DNA of 64,000 nt, from the NCBI GenBank assembly GCA_037043455.1, contig JAWPHD010007121.1:1-64000 (forward strand). The letters run 5' to 3'. Numbering within the stretch: the first letter of the stretch is position 1; each line of letters starts with the position of its first letter. The notes beneath the pieces were generated by a model that saw only the letters and a list, made by a program, of their open reading frames with translations, was not told where the DNA came from and ran no database searches. Below are positions 48,175 through 60,006 of the stretch, piece by piece. A program made the translations under genes and the position numbers. The stretch is from Cyrtodaria siliqua (taxonomy: Eukaryota; Mollusca; Bivalvia; Adapedonta; Hiatellidae).

Positions 48175-49035
48175 AACAAGAAATGTCACTGTAAGTGACA
48201 AATGCCCCCAAAGTATTTGTCCGTATTTCCGCAAGACCTGGGTTTTGCGCGCGACAAGTCATCTTCTTATGGTGAAAATTTCTGCCAGGTTATATGAAAA
48301 TCTTTCAACCAATGACAAAGTTATACAAGGGACACAACTAATATGACTTCATTCAAATATAGGGTCATAAAGCATCTTCTGACCTCTAAGTTTGACCTTG
48401 ACCATAAAGCTACTGATCTGGATTTTGCGCGCAACACTTCGTCTCGTTGTGGTGAACACTTGTGGCAGGTTATTTAAAAATCTCTATGAATGTCACAGTT
48501 ATTTACCGGACACAAAATATGGAACCGAAAGTAGTTATTTTTTACCTTTAACCCCCAAGTCTGACCTTGACTTTGGAGCCATGGACCTGGATTTGAAAGC
48601 GACATGTTGCTTGTTGTGTTATTTGTTGTGTTATTTGAAAATCTGTCCATGAATGTCAGAGTTATTGACCGGACAGGAAATATGGACATGAATACTTCTT
48701 TCTGACTTTTAACCTGTAAGTGTGACCTTGACCTTTGAGACATGGACCTAGATATTGCTCATGACAAGTGTTGAGGTGAACATTTGAAAAACCAATGTCA
48801 AAGTTATTTACCAGACACGAAATATGGACATGAAAGTACTTCTTTTTGATGTTTGACATCAAAGTGGGAACTTGACCTCTAAGTGGGACCTTGACCTTGG
48901 AGCCACGGACCTGGATTTTGCGTGCGACACATCGTCTTGTTGTGTGGCGAGCACTTGTGCCAAGTTGTTTGAAAATCTGTCTAGGAATGTCATTGACCGG
49001 ACACGACTGCATGGACGGACTAACGGACTGACTAC
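48175..49035 (+). mobile_element. Pearl-like element, family 5 (left hairpin TGTCACTGTAAGTGACA)
   Basis: The left end AACAAGAAATGTCACTG is followed by about four ~165-bp cores with GACCTTGACC and GGATTTTGCGCGCGACA, then GGACGGACTAACGGACTG near the right end. It fills the space between two minus-strand exons. Confidence 0.6.
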
Positions 49036-49053
49036 ATAGTCTTTATGCCATAC

Positions 49054-49172
49054 CTAGTCTTTGGGAACTCCCATTTTGCATCATAGGGTATGCAGGATGT
49101 CTGCTCATCAATGGGCATATCCGGGTTATAATCTCCCTTTGGTTGGATCAAATACTGCTCTAACTCTTTGTG
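49054..49172 (-). CDS. Receptor tyrosine kinase juxtamembrane exon (PDGFR/VEGFR-like)
   Basis: Minus strand, 39 codons plus two bases. Acceptor TTTGTATTTTCAG, donor AG|GTATGG. The peptide includes GDYNPDMPIDEQTSCIPY and ends PYDAKWEFPKTR. The pattern P-x-D/E-EQ...PYDxxWEFPRxR just before the glycine-rich loop is diagnostic of the juxtamembrane segment of split-kinase receptors of the PDGFR/VEGFR group. It would lie inside the cell between the membrane helix and the kinase. No kinase exon (GxGxFG, HRDLAARN, DFG) was found downstream on this strand, where a pearl-like element begins 19 bp away. It may be an isolated or truncated gene piece. Confidence 0.6.
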
Positions 49173-49362
49173 CTGAAAATACAAAACATACATCTTTAAA
49201 CAATATTATAAAGAGCACCTAATGAAATAAAAATCATATTTTACAGGAAACTAAAATTTTAAAACCAAGCTTTTCCCCCAATTGATGTAACATAACGGCA
49301 TACAGGACTGCAGGGGAAGAGAATTCTCTTAATTTGTCAGAGTGACCAACAATACTGGGTAA

Positions 49363-49643
49363 AACAAGAGGCCCAAGAGGGCCTGTGGACGCTCTACTGG
49401 CTAACATGGCTCTTATAACATCAATGAAGTGAGTGACTGCCATTTACGTTTTTTTTGAAAGTTTCGGGCAAAAAACAGCTTTTTAACTAAATCAAGGGCC
49501 ATAACTAAAGAATCTGGTAAAGTTTGGTAAAGATCAGATGAAAAATGAAGGCCCGACCGTATTAACGAGGCAAAATATAGCATCTTTAACTAAATCAAGA
49601 ACACCTCTGTTACTTGTCCGACTGGTCGAACATAGAGCTAAAA
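49363..49643 (+). mobile_element. Pearl-like element, family 6 (GGCCC hairpin), short copy
   Basis: The left end AAACAAGAGGCCCAAGAGGG then GACGCTCTACTGGCT. The body has AAATCAAGGGCCATAACTAA and ends near CATAGAGCTAAAAA. The same body recurs at 62777. An A-rich tract follows. Confidence 0.75.
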
Positions 49644-49716
49644 AAAAAAAAAAAAAAAAATTTAAAAAAAAAAAAAAAATATTCAAAAAAAAAAAGGAAG
49701 ATATTTAAAAAAAAAG
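49638..49716. repeat. A-rich tract at an element junction
   Basis: About 80 bp of A with scattered T and G between the right end of one pearl-like element and the left end of the next. Confidence 0.8.
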
Positions 49717-52297
49717 AGGTCAATGACCTTGAAGCTCTACTGATTGATTTTGATTTCAGGAAGAAGTCGCTACAAACTTGTTTTTTGAAAATTTATTTTT
49801 AGCCGTGGCAGCCATCTTGAATTTCCGGCCGACCTGAAATTTTGCTAGGATCAATTAGACATCAAGAGCAACATTCCTGTGAAGTTCATGAAAATCCGTC
49901 AAGTAGTTTCAGAGGAGTAGTCGCAACAAGTTTTCATTATATAATTCTATGTAAACAAAGATGGCCGCTGACAGCCATGTTTAACATCGAATCAAAATGA
50001 TTTTTGACAAGGACCAACATCATGTAATGCTGATCATTTTAGAAAAAGTCCCATATCAATATCACTTATAGTTTTCAAGACGTAGTCGCTACAAACTTGC
50101 ATTTTGAAAATCTATTTTTAGCCATGGCGGCCATCTTGAATTTTCGGCCGACCTGAAATTTTGCTAGGGGGGCACTCCACAGTTTAATTCACAGTTCTCA
50201 ATCATCAAACACATGACAAGCTCTTAGCCTGAATCCTTGAGCAAAAATAAATCACATCATCATTGTGTCATACATTTCTTAGAAGACAATAAAATTACCC
50301 ATGTTTCCATACCAAATAAAAGTATCAAAAAGCATTTTCTGTACAACTTTAGTCCCATTTCTTTAAGATTACCCCACCCCTTAAAACATGCTAAAAATGC
50401 AATTTTAGCAATATTTCAAATGTCAATAAATAAAAATAAAAATTTTTCCTACACATATCAGGGTCATGTCTGCACTCATAATGCTCTTGCATATCAGGAA
50501 ATGCTAAATTTTACATACCTAGTCCGGCATTTTAAAAAGTTATTCCACGCTGATCTCCTCGTCAGTGAAAATCAGCCATTTTAACTACTTTTAGGAAGTT
50601 TTTGATTGGTTCACATTTTTCTATTTATAGCCTCCAAAAAACCCAAAGAATGCATATTCCAATACACCAAAATAAACTTAGAAGTACTCAAAACTGAAAA
50701 AAACATCAAACATGTGCTTCATAATTATTATAAAGACCATCCATGGACCTAAAAGATGCTTAGTTGATTTCTTTCTGATTTACACCATGGACATTCATGC
50801 GAAACTGAGGAGTGCCCCCTAAGATCAATAAGACATCAAGAGCAACATTTCTGTGAAGTTTCATGAAAATCCGTCAAGTAGTTTCAGAGGAGTAGTCACT
50901 ACAAGTTTTCATTATATAACTCTATGTAAACAAAGATGGCCACTGGCAGCCATATTTAATGTCGAATCAAAATAATGTTCGACTCGGATAACCATCATGT
51001 CATGCTGATCATTTTAGAAAAAGTCCCATATCAATATCACTTATAGTTTTCAAGAAGTAGTCGCTACAAACTTGTATTTTGAAAATCTATTTTTAGCCAT
51101 GGTGGCCATCTTGAATTTCCGGCCGACCTGAAATTTTGCTAGAATCAATTAGACATCAAGAGCAACATTTCTGTGAAGTTTCATGAAAATCCGTCAAGTA
51201 GTTTCAGAGGAGTAGTCGCTACAAGTTTTCATAATATAACTCCATGTAAACAAAGATGGCCACTGGCAGCCATGTTTAACGTCGAATCAAAATAATGTTC
51301 GACTCGGATAACCATCATGTCATGCTGATCATTTTAGAAAAAGTCCCATATCAATATCACTTATAGTTTTCAAGAAGTAGTCGCTACAAACTTGTATTTT
51401 GAAAATCTATTTTTAGCCATGGTGGCCATCTTGAATTTCCGGCCCACCTGAAATTTTGCTAGGATCAATTAGACATTAAGAGCAACATTTCTGTAAAGTT
51501 TCATGAAAATCCGCCAAGTAGTTTCAGAGGAGTAGTCGCTAAAAGTTTTCACTATATAACTCTATGTAAACAAAGATGGCCGCTGGCAGCCACGTTTAAC
51601 GTCGAATCAAAACGATTTTTGATAAGGACCAACATCATGTCATGCTGATCATTTTAGAAAAAGTCCCATATCAATATCACTTATAGTTTTCAAGAAGTAG
51701 TCGCTACAAACTTGTATTTTCAAAATTTATTTTTAGCCGTGGCGGCCATCTTGAATTTCCGGCCCACCTGAAATTTTGCTAGGATCAATTAGACATCAAG
51801 AGCAACATTCCTGTGAAGTTTCATGAAAATCCGTCAAGTAGTTTCAGAGGAGTAGTCGCTACAAGTTTTCATTATATAACTCTATGTAAACAAAGATGGC
51901 CGCTGCAGCCATGTTTAACGTCAAATCAAAACGATTTTCGACAAGGACCAACATCATGTCATGCTGATCATTTTAGAAAAAGTCCCATATCAATATCACT
52001 TATAGTTTTCAAGAAGTATTCGCTACAAACTTGTATTTAAAAAATCTATTTTTAGCTTTGGCGGCCATCTTGGATTTCACATCAACATGAATTTTTGCTA
52101 GGATCAACTAGACTTCATGGGCAACATTTCTGTAAAGTTTTATGAATATCCATCCAGTAGTTTCAGAGGAGTAGTCGCTACAAATAAAAGTTAACGGACA
52201 GACGGACGGACAGACGGACGGACAGACGGACGGACGGACGACGGACGCCGCACCACGGCATAAGCTCTGCTGATCTCTGATCAGTAGAGCTAAAAAT
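49713..52297 (+). mobile_element. Pearl-like element, family 3, long copy (interrupted)
   Basis: The left palindrome AGGTCAATGACCT and GCTCTACTGATTGAT are followed by about six 321-bp cores with CATGTCATGCTGATCATTTT. ACGG/ACAG repeats lie at 52194-52242, and the right hairpin GCTCTGCTGATC...GATCAGTAGAGC precedes TAAAAA. A 652-bp element is inserted in the first part. Confidence 0.85.
50168..50819. mobile_element. 652-bp TIR element nested in the pearl-like element
   Basis: GGGGGCACTCC at the left is inverted as GGAGTGCCCCC at the right, with looser similarity to ~20 bp. The interrupted core reads GCTAGGATCAAT in intact copies. Here TAG lies left of the element and TAA right of it, consistent with a 3-bp TWA-type duplication as in PIF/Harbinger elements. 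A 115-codon open frame inside has no transposase motif. Confidence 0.7.
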
Positions 52298-52425
52298 TAA
52301 AAAAATAAAAAAAAATATTCAAAAAAAATATTCAAAAAAAAAAAAAGGAAATTTAAAAAAAAAAATCAACCAAAAGCAAAAAAATAAATAAAAAAAAAAT
52401 ATTAAAAGAAAATAATTAAAAAAAC
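52280..52425. repeat. A-rich tract at an element junction
   Basis: About 140 bp of imperfect poly(A) lie between the right end of the element ending at 52297 and the truncated core array that follows. Confidence 0.8.
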
Positions 52426-53644
52426 ATGTGACCCTTTGGGCGGGACCAAATGTGACCCGAGGGTCACCATTTGAACAAACTTGGTAAAGGACAATAAGCT
52501 TATAATAAATGTAACATATCAAACCTCTGACTCTTGTAGTTGGCGAGAAGAAGATTTTTAAAAAAAAAAACCTATATAAGTCTATGTAAAACTGTGACCC
52601 TCGGGGCGGGGACAAATTTGACCCCAGGGTCACCATTTGAACAAACTTAGTAGAGGACCATAAGCTGATGCTACATGTAATACATGAGAGCTCTGTGCCA
52701 TGTGGTTCCAGAGAAGAAGAATTTTTTCAGTTTTTCCCTATACAAGCCTATGTAAAACTGTGAACCCCGGGGTGGGGCCAAATGTGACCCCTGGGTCACC
52801 ATTTGAACAAACTTGATAAGAGGACGACAAGCTTATAGCAAATGCAAAATATTAAACCTCTGGCTCTTTCAGTTTCAGAGAAGAAGATTTTTTAAGTTTT
52901 TCCCTATACATGTCTATGTAAAACATGTGACCCTTGGGGCGGGGCCAAAAGTGACCCGAGGGTCACCATTTGAACAAACTTGGTAAAGGACCATAAGCTT
53001 ATAGTAAATGCAAAATATCAAACCTCTGGCTCTTGTAGTTTCCGAGAAGAAGATTTTTTAAAAAAAAATCCTATATAAGTCTATGTAAAACTGTGACCCC
53101 CGGGGCGGGGACAAATTTGACCCCAGGGTCACCATTTGAACAAACTTAGTAGAGGACCATAAGCTGATGCTACATGTAATACATGAGAGCTCTGTGCCTT
53201 GTGGTTTCAGAGAAGAAGATTTTTTAAAGTTTTTTCCTATATGTCTATATGAAAAACATGCAAAACCTCAATATACAAACTTTGGACCCCCCGCGGCACG
53301 GCCATTTTTGACCCCGGGGACTTTATTTGAACAAACTTGATAGTCTCGGCATTGGTGATCATTTTAAAAGAAAAACTGTTGAAATCTGTCAAGCGGTTCT
53401 GGAGAAGAAGATTTTTTAAGGTTTCGACCATATATGATAATGGCAGCCATCTTGGATGTAGCGCTGACCTAATTTTAACAAATCTAAAAAGCATTCATCT
53501 AAGGATCATCCACAAAATTAGCCAAGCGGTTTCTGAGGAGAAGTCGTTTGAAGAAAAGTTAACGGACGACAGACGACAGACGACGGACGACAGACAACAC
53601 ACCATCCCATAAGCTCTGCTGGCCGTTGGCCAGTAGAGCTAAAA
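52426..53644 (+). mobile_element. Pearl-like core array, family-1 cores with family-6 right end
   Basis: About six ~165-bp cores (GGGTCACCATTTGAACAAAC) like those at 25664-27020, but the right end is GCTCTGCTGGCCGTTGGCCA + GTAGAGCTAAAAA after ACGACGGACGACAGACAAC. The left end is missing. Core and terminus from different families suggest exchange or chimerism. Confidence 0.75.
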
Positions 53645-54192
53645 ACATGCTTAAAACACATTAGAATGTTAGCATACATGTTTTAAAACTGCAAATATCT
53701 TTCAGTCTTTTTAAAAACCTAGAAATTTACAAGACTTTTTATTTATTTTCAGTGCGGATGTCGAGTACTTTCGTGCACATTCACTCATTTGACATTACCA
53801 GGGCACGAAAATTCCACTCGTCCGCTCGTATTGACGAGTGAAACCCATGAATCGGTCGTCCGAGAAGACGAGTAACATTTCAGTAGAAAACAAAAAAGAA
53901 AATAGTTCTTACATAGTTTATTAAGCGATTAAATGCAGTAAATAGTCGCAACTCTGTTTATTCAGCGATAAACTGCAATTTAAGTCAACCGGATATTGGG
54001 AAATTGACGCATTTTCGTTTTGGGGACATTCTAAAATGCATTCTAATTTCACGGAGCGCGAACATTACGGTATTTTGATGTTATACACATAGTATACTGG
54101 TCAGCTTTTAGGTGACTGGGGCCAGGGCCTTTAGAAAGGGGAATTGCAAAAAGTATACTGTTTTCCTGTATTGGAGTTTAACATTTTCTAAT
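53645..54192. other. Unique DNA with CTCGTC-rich segment
   Basis: 53795-53880 contains CACTCGTCCGCTCGTATTGA and GACGAGTAACATTTCAG. A related stretch lies at 55738-55812 beyond the pearl-like element. 54129-54180 resembles 32285-32345 (TTGCAAAAAGTATAC..ATTGGAGT), a low-copy repeat. Confidence 0.45.
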
Positions 54193-55460
54193 AAAACAAG
54201 AGGTCAATGACCTTGAAGCTCTACTGATTGATTTTGATTTCAGGTAGTAGTCGCTACAGACTTGTTTTCTGAAAATCTATTTTTAACCGTGGTGGCCATC
54301 TTGAATTTCCGGCCGACCTGAAATTTTGCTAGGATCAATAAGACATTAAGAGCAACATTCCTGTGAAGTTTCATGAAAATCCGTCAAGTAGTTTTAGAGG
54401 AGTAGTCGCTACAAGTTTTCATTATATAACTCTATGTAAACAAAGATGGACGCTGGCAGCCATGTTTAACGTCAAATCAAAACGATTTTCGACAAGGTCC
54501 AACATCATGTCATACTTATCATTTTAGAAAAAGTCCCATATCAATATCTCTTATTGTTTTGAAGAAGTAGTCGCTACAAACTTATTTATTTTAAATCTAT
54601 TTTTAGCTGTGGCGGCCATCTTGAATTTCCGGCCGACCTGAAATTTTTCTAGGATCAACTAGACATCAAGAGCAACATTCCTGTGAAGTTTCATGAACAT
54701 CCGTCAAGTAGTTTCAGAGGAGTAGTCGCTACAAGCTTTTACTATATAAATCTATGTAACCAAATATGGCCACTGGCAGCCATGTTTAACGTCGAATCAA
54801 AATAATTTCCCACAAGGATCAACATCATGTCATGCTGATCATTTTAGAAAAAGTCCCATATCAATATCACTTATAGTTTTCAAGAAGTAGTCGCTACAAA
54901 CTTATTTTTTAAAAATCTATTTTTAGCTGTGACGGCCATCTTGAATTTCTGGCAGTTCTGAAATTTTGCTAGGATCAATTAGACATCAAGAGCAACATTC
55001 CTGTGAAGTTTCATGAAAATCCGTCAAGTAGTTTCAGAGGAGTAGTCGCTACAAGTTTTTACTATATAACTCTATGTAAACAAAGATGGCCGCTGGCAGC
55101 CATGTTTAACGTTGAATCAAAACGATTTTTGACAAGGATCAACATCATGTCATGCTGATCATTTTAGAAAAAGTCCCATATCAATATCACTTATAGTTTT
55201 CAAGAAGTAGTCGCTACAAACTTGTATTTTAAAACTCTATTTTTAGCTTTGGCGGCCATCTTGGATTTCACATCAACATGAATTTTTGCTATGATCAACT
55301 AGACTTTATGGGCAACATTTCTGTAAAGTTTCATGAATATCCATCCAGTAGTTTCAGAGGAGTTGTCGCTACAAATAAAAGTTTACGGACAGACGGACAG
55401 ACGGACGACGGACGCCGCACCACGGCATAAGCTCTGCTGATCTCTGATCAGTAGAGCTAA
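54193..55460 (+). mobile_element. Pearl-like element, family 3, complete copy
   Basis: The left end AAACAAGAGGTCAATGACCT, then GCTCTACTGATTGAT, about three and a half 321-bp cores, ACGGACAGACGGACAGACGG at the right, and GATCAGTAGAGCTAAAAA. Intact from end to end (1.27 kb). Confidence 0.85.
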
Positions 55461-57178
55461 AAATGTATTTTTCATTTTTAAGAGTGGAATTTTTCACAGG
55501 AAAAGGGGGGAAATATATACAATGCCAGAGTAACTGTAATGGCCATGATCAGACTGTAGTTAACTATAGAATATGAATATGAATATAGTCATCTATAATA
55601 TACTCGTCAAAGTTTCATAATGTTCATTGATTTATATAAAGAAAAAAACAACACATTATGATGTTTCCCTTTGTTTTATTTATATATATAATAGTGTTTA
55701 ATGATGGTATCTGACTACTTCGTGATCTTTTACAATCAGAGCAGGACGAGTAAACATCCTATAAGGACGAGTAACATGTCAATGCCACTCGTCCTACAGG
55801 ACAAGTATACAGTATAATATATTTCATCCCCTGATTACCATCTAATATGAAATGGTAAAAAGTTATGCAACCGTTTAAGCCTTTTTAACACACCAAATAC
55901 TTGCAGCATAATTAAACCATTTGCCCTGCACGCTACATGTTTTATGCTAAGTGCAGTGTTCACTGGATAAAACCTACTAGTACATCAGTTTACACATGAA
56001 ATATTGCAACGTTTTTTTGGCATAGTTTGCAAGTTTTAATTCTATTCTAATGATTACACTGCCTAATTCCCAAAGTTATCAGGCTTCCAAATACTTTGTC
56101 AACTGAATTTTGCTATCAAACTCATTTTCATATTATCTGTCCTGCAAATATTGTGAGATTATTCTCTCCGAAGGGAGACCTGAAGTGTATGCATTCTATT
56201 GTTTAACCTCTAAGAAATGTTAACTCATAAGGGTCATGATGTAATAGGAATGTAATACATACATGTGAAATTTTCAGGAGGGTTACCTGGGAGATTTGAC
56301 ATTTTTTCCAGGGAGATTTGACAAAAACCAGGGAGGTTTGTATTCTCTAATTTTTAACGTATCGGATGCTTTTTTTCTGATATAAACCTTAATAAAGGGG
56401 GTAAATCAGCATAAAAACATATTTTATACATACAATACTGTTTATGTCATGTTAGCATAGCATATAATTAAATATAGCATTTAATTAAGCATAGCAAAAA
56501 AAAAGCATAACACGTAATGAAAATGCTTCCCATTTTATACACAGACAAAACACTTCTCTAATCATGACAAACTGCAATCAATTAGTTGAAATCGTTGTCC
56601 TTTAATTGTCCTCAATTATATTATAATTTTAATCCAATTAATACACCAAATATCAATCGATGCTGAATTCGCTAATTACCATCCCACTTATAGTCGGTAC
56701 ATTTCTATCAATCTCCTTGGACATTACAGATATCGCCGCCTTGTGTTATAAACAAACAGTCCAATCATTATTTTCACACAATAAACTAATTAGCTGACAT
56801 GCTAATCCTTTTAATTACCTGCACAGGGGCAATGTTTTCACAGATATAGATAAGACGGTTGGTGTTTATTTTCTTGATCATTCGGAAAACTCGGTCTTGA
56901 TGCAATAAATCATAGCAATTACCCAAAAGGATTCGCAAATAGCGAAATTTTGGAACTCGGCGGAAAATACCGGGAGAAATGGAGCTCCCGGCGGGAGGCC
57001 TGGAAATTCCATGAAATCCCGGGAGAAATTAGCTCCCGGCGGGAGATATCACATGTATGATAATATAAAAATGTAGATGCTCAGTGGTTTGCCATCCATC
57101 ACTGGTTAGGAATAGTAATTGCAGTCTTTAAACAAATTTATTAATCAATTGTATGGACAATTATGGTATTTTGACATA
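55461..57178. other. Unique DNA with short repeats, no gene supported
   Basis: Holds the second CTCGTC segment (55738-55812), a GGGAGATTTGAC repeat (56280-56340), and a ~49-bp direct repeat around GGGAGAAATGGAGCTCCC (56971-57046). No exon with convincing boundaries was found. Confidence 0.4.
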
Positions 57179-58082
57179 ACAAACAAGAGGCCCAAGAGGG
57201 CCTGTGAACACTCTACTGGCTGTTATACCATTGATGAATCGAGTCGTACTACATGGTGTCTAGAGTGTACACAAGGTTTTTCAAGTATTTGACCTAGTGA
57301 CCTAGTTTTTGACCCCATGGGACCCATTTTCGAACTTGACCAAAATATAATTAAGACAACATTTCATCAAAGTTTCATCAAGATCGGGTCAGAAATATGG
57401 CCTCTAGAGTGTACACACGGTTTTTCCAAAGTTTGACCTAGTGACCTAGTTTTTGACACTGTGTGACCCATTTTCGAACTTTAGCAAGCTATAATTGAGA
57501 CAAATATTCTGACAAAATTGCATCAAGATCGGGTCAAAAATATGGCCTCTAGAGTGTACACACGGTTTTTCCAAAGTTTGACCTAGTGACCTAGTTTTTA
57601 AACCATGTGACCCATTTTTGAACTTGACCAAGATATAATTAAGACAAACATTTTGACAAAGTTTCATCAAGATTGGGTCAGAAATACGGCTTCTAGACTG
57701 TACACAAGGTTTTTCAAGTATTTGACCTAGTGACCTAGTTTTTAACCCCATGTGACCCATTTTCAAACTTGACCAAGATATAATTAAGATAAACAATTTG
57801 ACAAAGTTTCATCAAGATTGGGTAACAAATATGACCTCTAGAGTGTACACAAGTTTTTTCAAGTATTTGACCTAGTGACCTAGTTTTTGACCCCACATGA
57901 CCCATTTTTGAACTTGACCAAGATTTCATTGAGACAAACATTCTGACAAAGTTTCATGATGATTGCATCAGAAATGTGGCCTCTAGAGTGTACACAAGAA
58001 AAGTTAACGGACGACGGACGACGGAAATCGGACAACACACCATCCCATAAGCTCTGCTGGCCCTTGGCCAGTAGAGCTAAAA
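57179..58082 (+). mobile_element. Pearl-like element, family 6, with ~145-bp cores
   Basis: The left end AAACAAGAGGCCCAAGAGGG, then CACTCTACTGGCT. About five cores of ~145 bp follow (CTCTAGAGTGTACACAAGG; TTTGACCTAGTGACCTAG), then AAAAGTTAACGGACGACGG and the hairpin GCTCTGCTGGCC/GGCCAGTAGAGC + TAAAAA. Minus-strand open frames across the cores are periodicity artefacts. Confidence 0.85.
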
Positions 58083-59284
58083 ACAAACTTTACCGAGCTG
58101 TTATTGACATTAACTATCTGGTGAAGTTTGGTAAAGATCGAATGAAAAAAAATATGGCGTCTAGAGTGTACACAAGGTTTTTCAAGTATTTGACCTAGTG
58201 ACCTAGTTTTTGACCCCATGGGACCCATTTTCGAACTTGACCAAAATATAAATAAGACAACATTTCGACAAAGTTTCATCAAGATCGGGTCAGAAATATG
58301 GCCTCTAGAGTGTACACAAGGTTTTTCAAGTATCTGACCTAGTGACCTAGTTTTCGACCCTGTGTGACCCATTTTCGAATTTTAGCAAGCTATAATTGAG
58401 ACAAATATTCTGACAAAATTGCATCAAGATCAGGTCAAAAATATGGCCTCTAGAGTGTACACACGGTTTTTCCAAAGTTTGACCTAGTGACCAAGTTCTT
58501 AATACCATGTGACCCATTTTTGAACTTGACCAAGATATAATTAAGACAAACATTTTGACAAAGTTTCATCAAGATTGGGTCAGAAATACGGCTTCTAGAG
58601 TGTACACAAGGTTTTTCAAGTATTTGACCTAGTGACCTAGTTTTTAACTTCATGTGACCCATTTCCGAACTTGATCAAGATATAATTAAGATAAACAATT
58701 TGACAAAGTTTCATCAAGATTGGGTAACAAATATGACCTCTAGAGTGTACACAAGTTTTTTTCAAGTATTTGACCTAGTGACCTAGTTTTTAACCCCACA
58801 TGACCCATTTTTGAACTTGACCGAGATTTCATTGAGACAAACATTCTGACAAAGTTTCATCAATATCGGGTCAAAAATATGGCCTCTAGAGTGTACACAC
58901 GGTTTTTCAAAAGTTTGACCTAGTGACCTAGTTTTTAACACCATGTGACCCACTTTTGAACTTGACCAAGATATAATTAAGACAAACATTTTCACAAAGT
59001 TTCATCAAGCTCGGGTCAAAAATATGGCCTCTAGAGTGTACACAAGGTTTTTTCAATATTTGACCTAGTGACCTAGTTTTTAACCCCACATGACCCATTT
59101 TCGAACTTGACCGAGATTTCTTTGAGACAAACATTCTGACAAAGTTTCATGATGATTGCATCAGAAATGTGGCCTCTAGAGTGTACACAAGCAAAAGTTA
59201 ACGGACGGACGACGGACGACGGACGACGGAAGACGGACAACACACCATCCCATAAGCTCTGCTGGCCCTTGGCCAGTAGAGCTA
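58083..59284 (+). mobile_element. Second core array and right end in tandem with the 57179 element
   Basis: Begins right after the preceding right end with a short family-6 body segment (GAAGTTTGGTAAAGATCGAA) but no left hairpin. About seven ~145-bp cores, an ACGG tract (59195-59235) and the same terminal hairpin (ending GTAGAGCTAATAA) follow. The two share one left end. Confidence 0.8.
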
Positions 59285-59759
59285 ATAATTGGCAAATATT
59301 TTTAATACTAATGAATACTGCATATTTATCACATAACATGGCTTCTGGGAATGCAATAAAGCCATGACTTATTTCTCGTAATACACTAGTGTATTACAGA
59401 TGCAAATGAGGACCGAATCACTGTGTTTGTATACAGTAAAACATTTAATCCCAATTGTTTGCATGGTATATCATAAGGTACGTTCAGACGCCTTAATAAT
59501 TTATCATCATTTGAAATCTTACTTCATAAAATGAATGTTAGTAACGTTAAATTTGGTTTAAAGCAGAAATTGGTCCTAAATCAACAAATCCGCTTTTGAT
59601 ATGTTTTTAAGTATTAAATATCATTATAAATACGATTATTACTATGACATTGATGTATGTTCAGTAAAAATATGTTTTTAAAGATAAAAATCGAACAGGC
59701 GAACAGGCATTGCTAAAATATCGAAAAAAATCTAAGGGGAAAAACTCTTGCGCGAATTA
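59285..59759. other. Unique DNA upstream of the 59839 exon
   Basis: AT-rich, no element ends or coding segments recognised. Gives way to a GC-richer promoter-like stretch at 59748. Confidence 0.4.
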
Positions 59760-59778
59760 CCGGAAGCGACGTCATTGG
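59760..59778 (+). promoter_or_regulatory. Promoter-like cluster: ETS, CRE-like and reverse CCAAT motifs
   Basis: CCGGAAGCGACGTCATTGG joins an ETS-type CCGGAAG, a near-consensus CRE (CGACGTCA) and ATTGG within 19 bp. It lies 61 bp upstream of the ATG at 59839, where a TATA-less metazoan core promoter would be expected. Confidence 0.5.
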
Positions 59779-59838
59779 GAACAAACTATTTTTTGTTTAC
59801 ATTGGGACTGAACGCAAAACAGTATACCTTGTGTGAAA

Positions 59839-60006
59839 ATGCGGGAATTAAGCGATCATGATACCGAGTCAGAGGAAATGCCCGTGATAAGACGGTTACA
59901 CAATGTGCAACCTTACGATTTTGAGCCAGAATACGTGTCTGAGGACGAAAATACATCGGATTCATCAACTGATGATGAAGTCGAACGCGGTGCAAATGGA
60001 GAGCTT
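59839..60006 (+). CDS. First coding exon, acidic protein with QPYDFEPEY motif
   Basis: From ATG at 59839 the frame runs 56 codons to a CTT|GTAAAG donor, phase 0. The peptide is acidic: MRELSDHDTESEEM, then RRLHNVQPYDFEPEYVSEDE and a Ser/Asp/Glu-rich stretch. A QPYxFEPE motif followed by acidic residues is typical of the start of invertebrate proteins that carry the P2X7-type cysteine-rich intracellular domain. The expected Cys-rich exon was not found in the window, so the assignment rests on this motif. ETS and CRE-like promoter motifs lie upstream. Confidence 0.45.

Noticed and set aside
49234..49340. Possible transmembrane exon before the receptor kinase exon (good polypyrimidine tract at 49304-49325)
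   Set aside because: The open frame has no hydrophobic helix and the possible donor phase does not match the 49054-49172 exon.
50237..50584. 115-codon open frame inside the 652-bp TIR element
   Set aside because: AT-rich, no DDE or helix-turn-helix motif, and too short for a transposase.
57446..59339. Minus-strand open frames with a recurrent SLGQILEKPCVHSRGHI peptide
   Set aside because: They follow the ~145-bp pearl-like cores. The peptide recurs only because the cores do.
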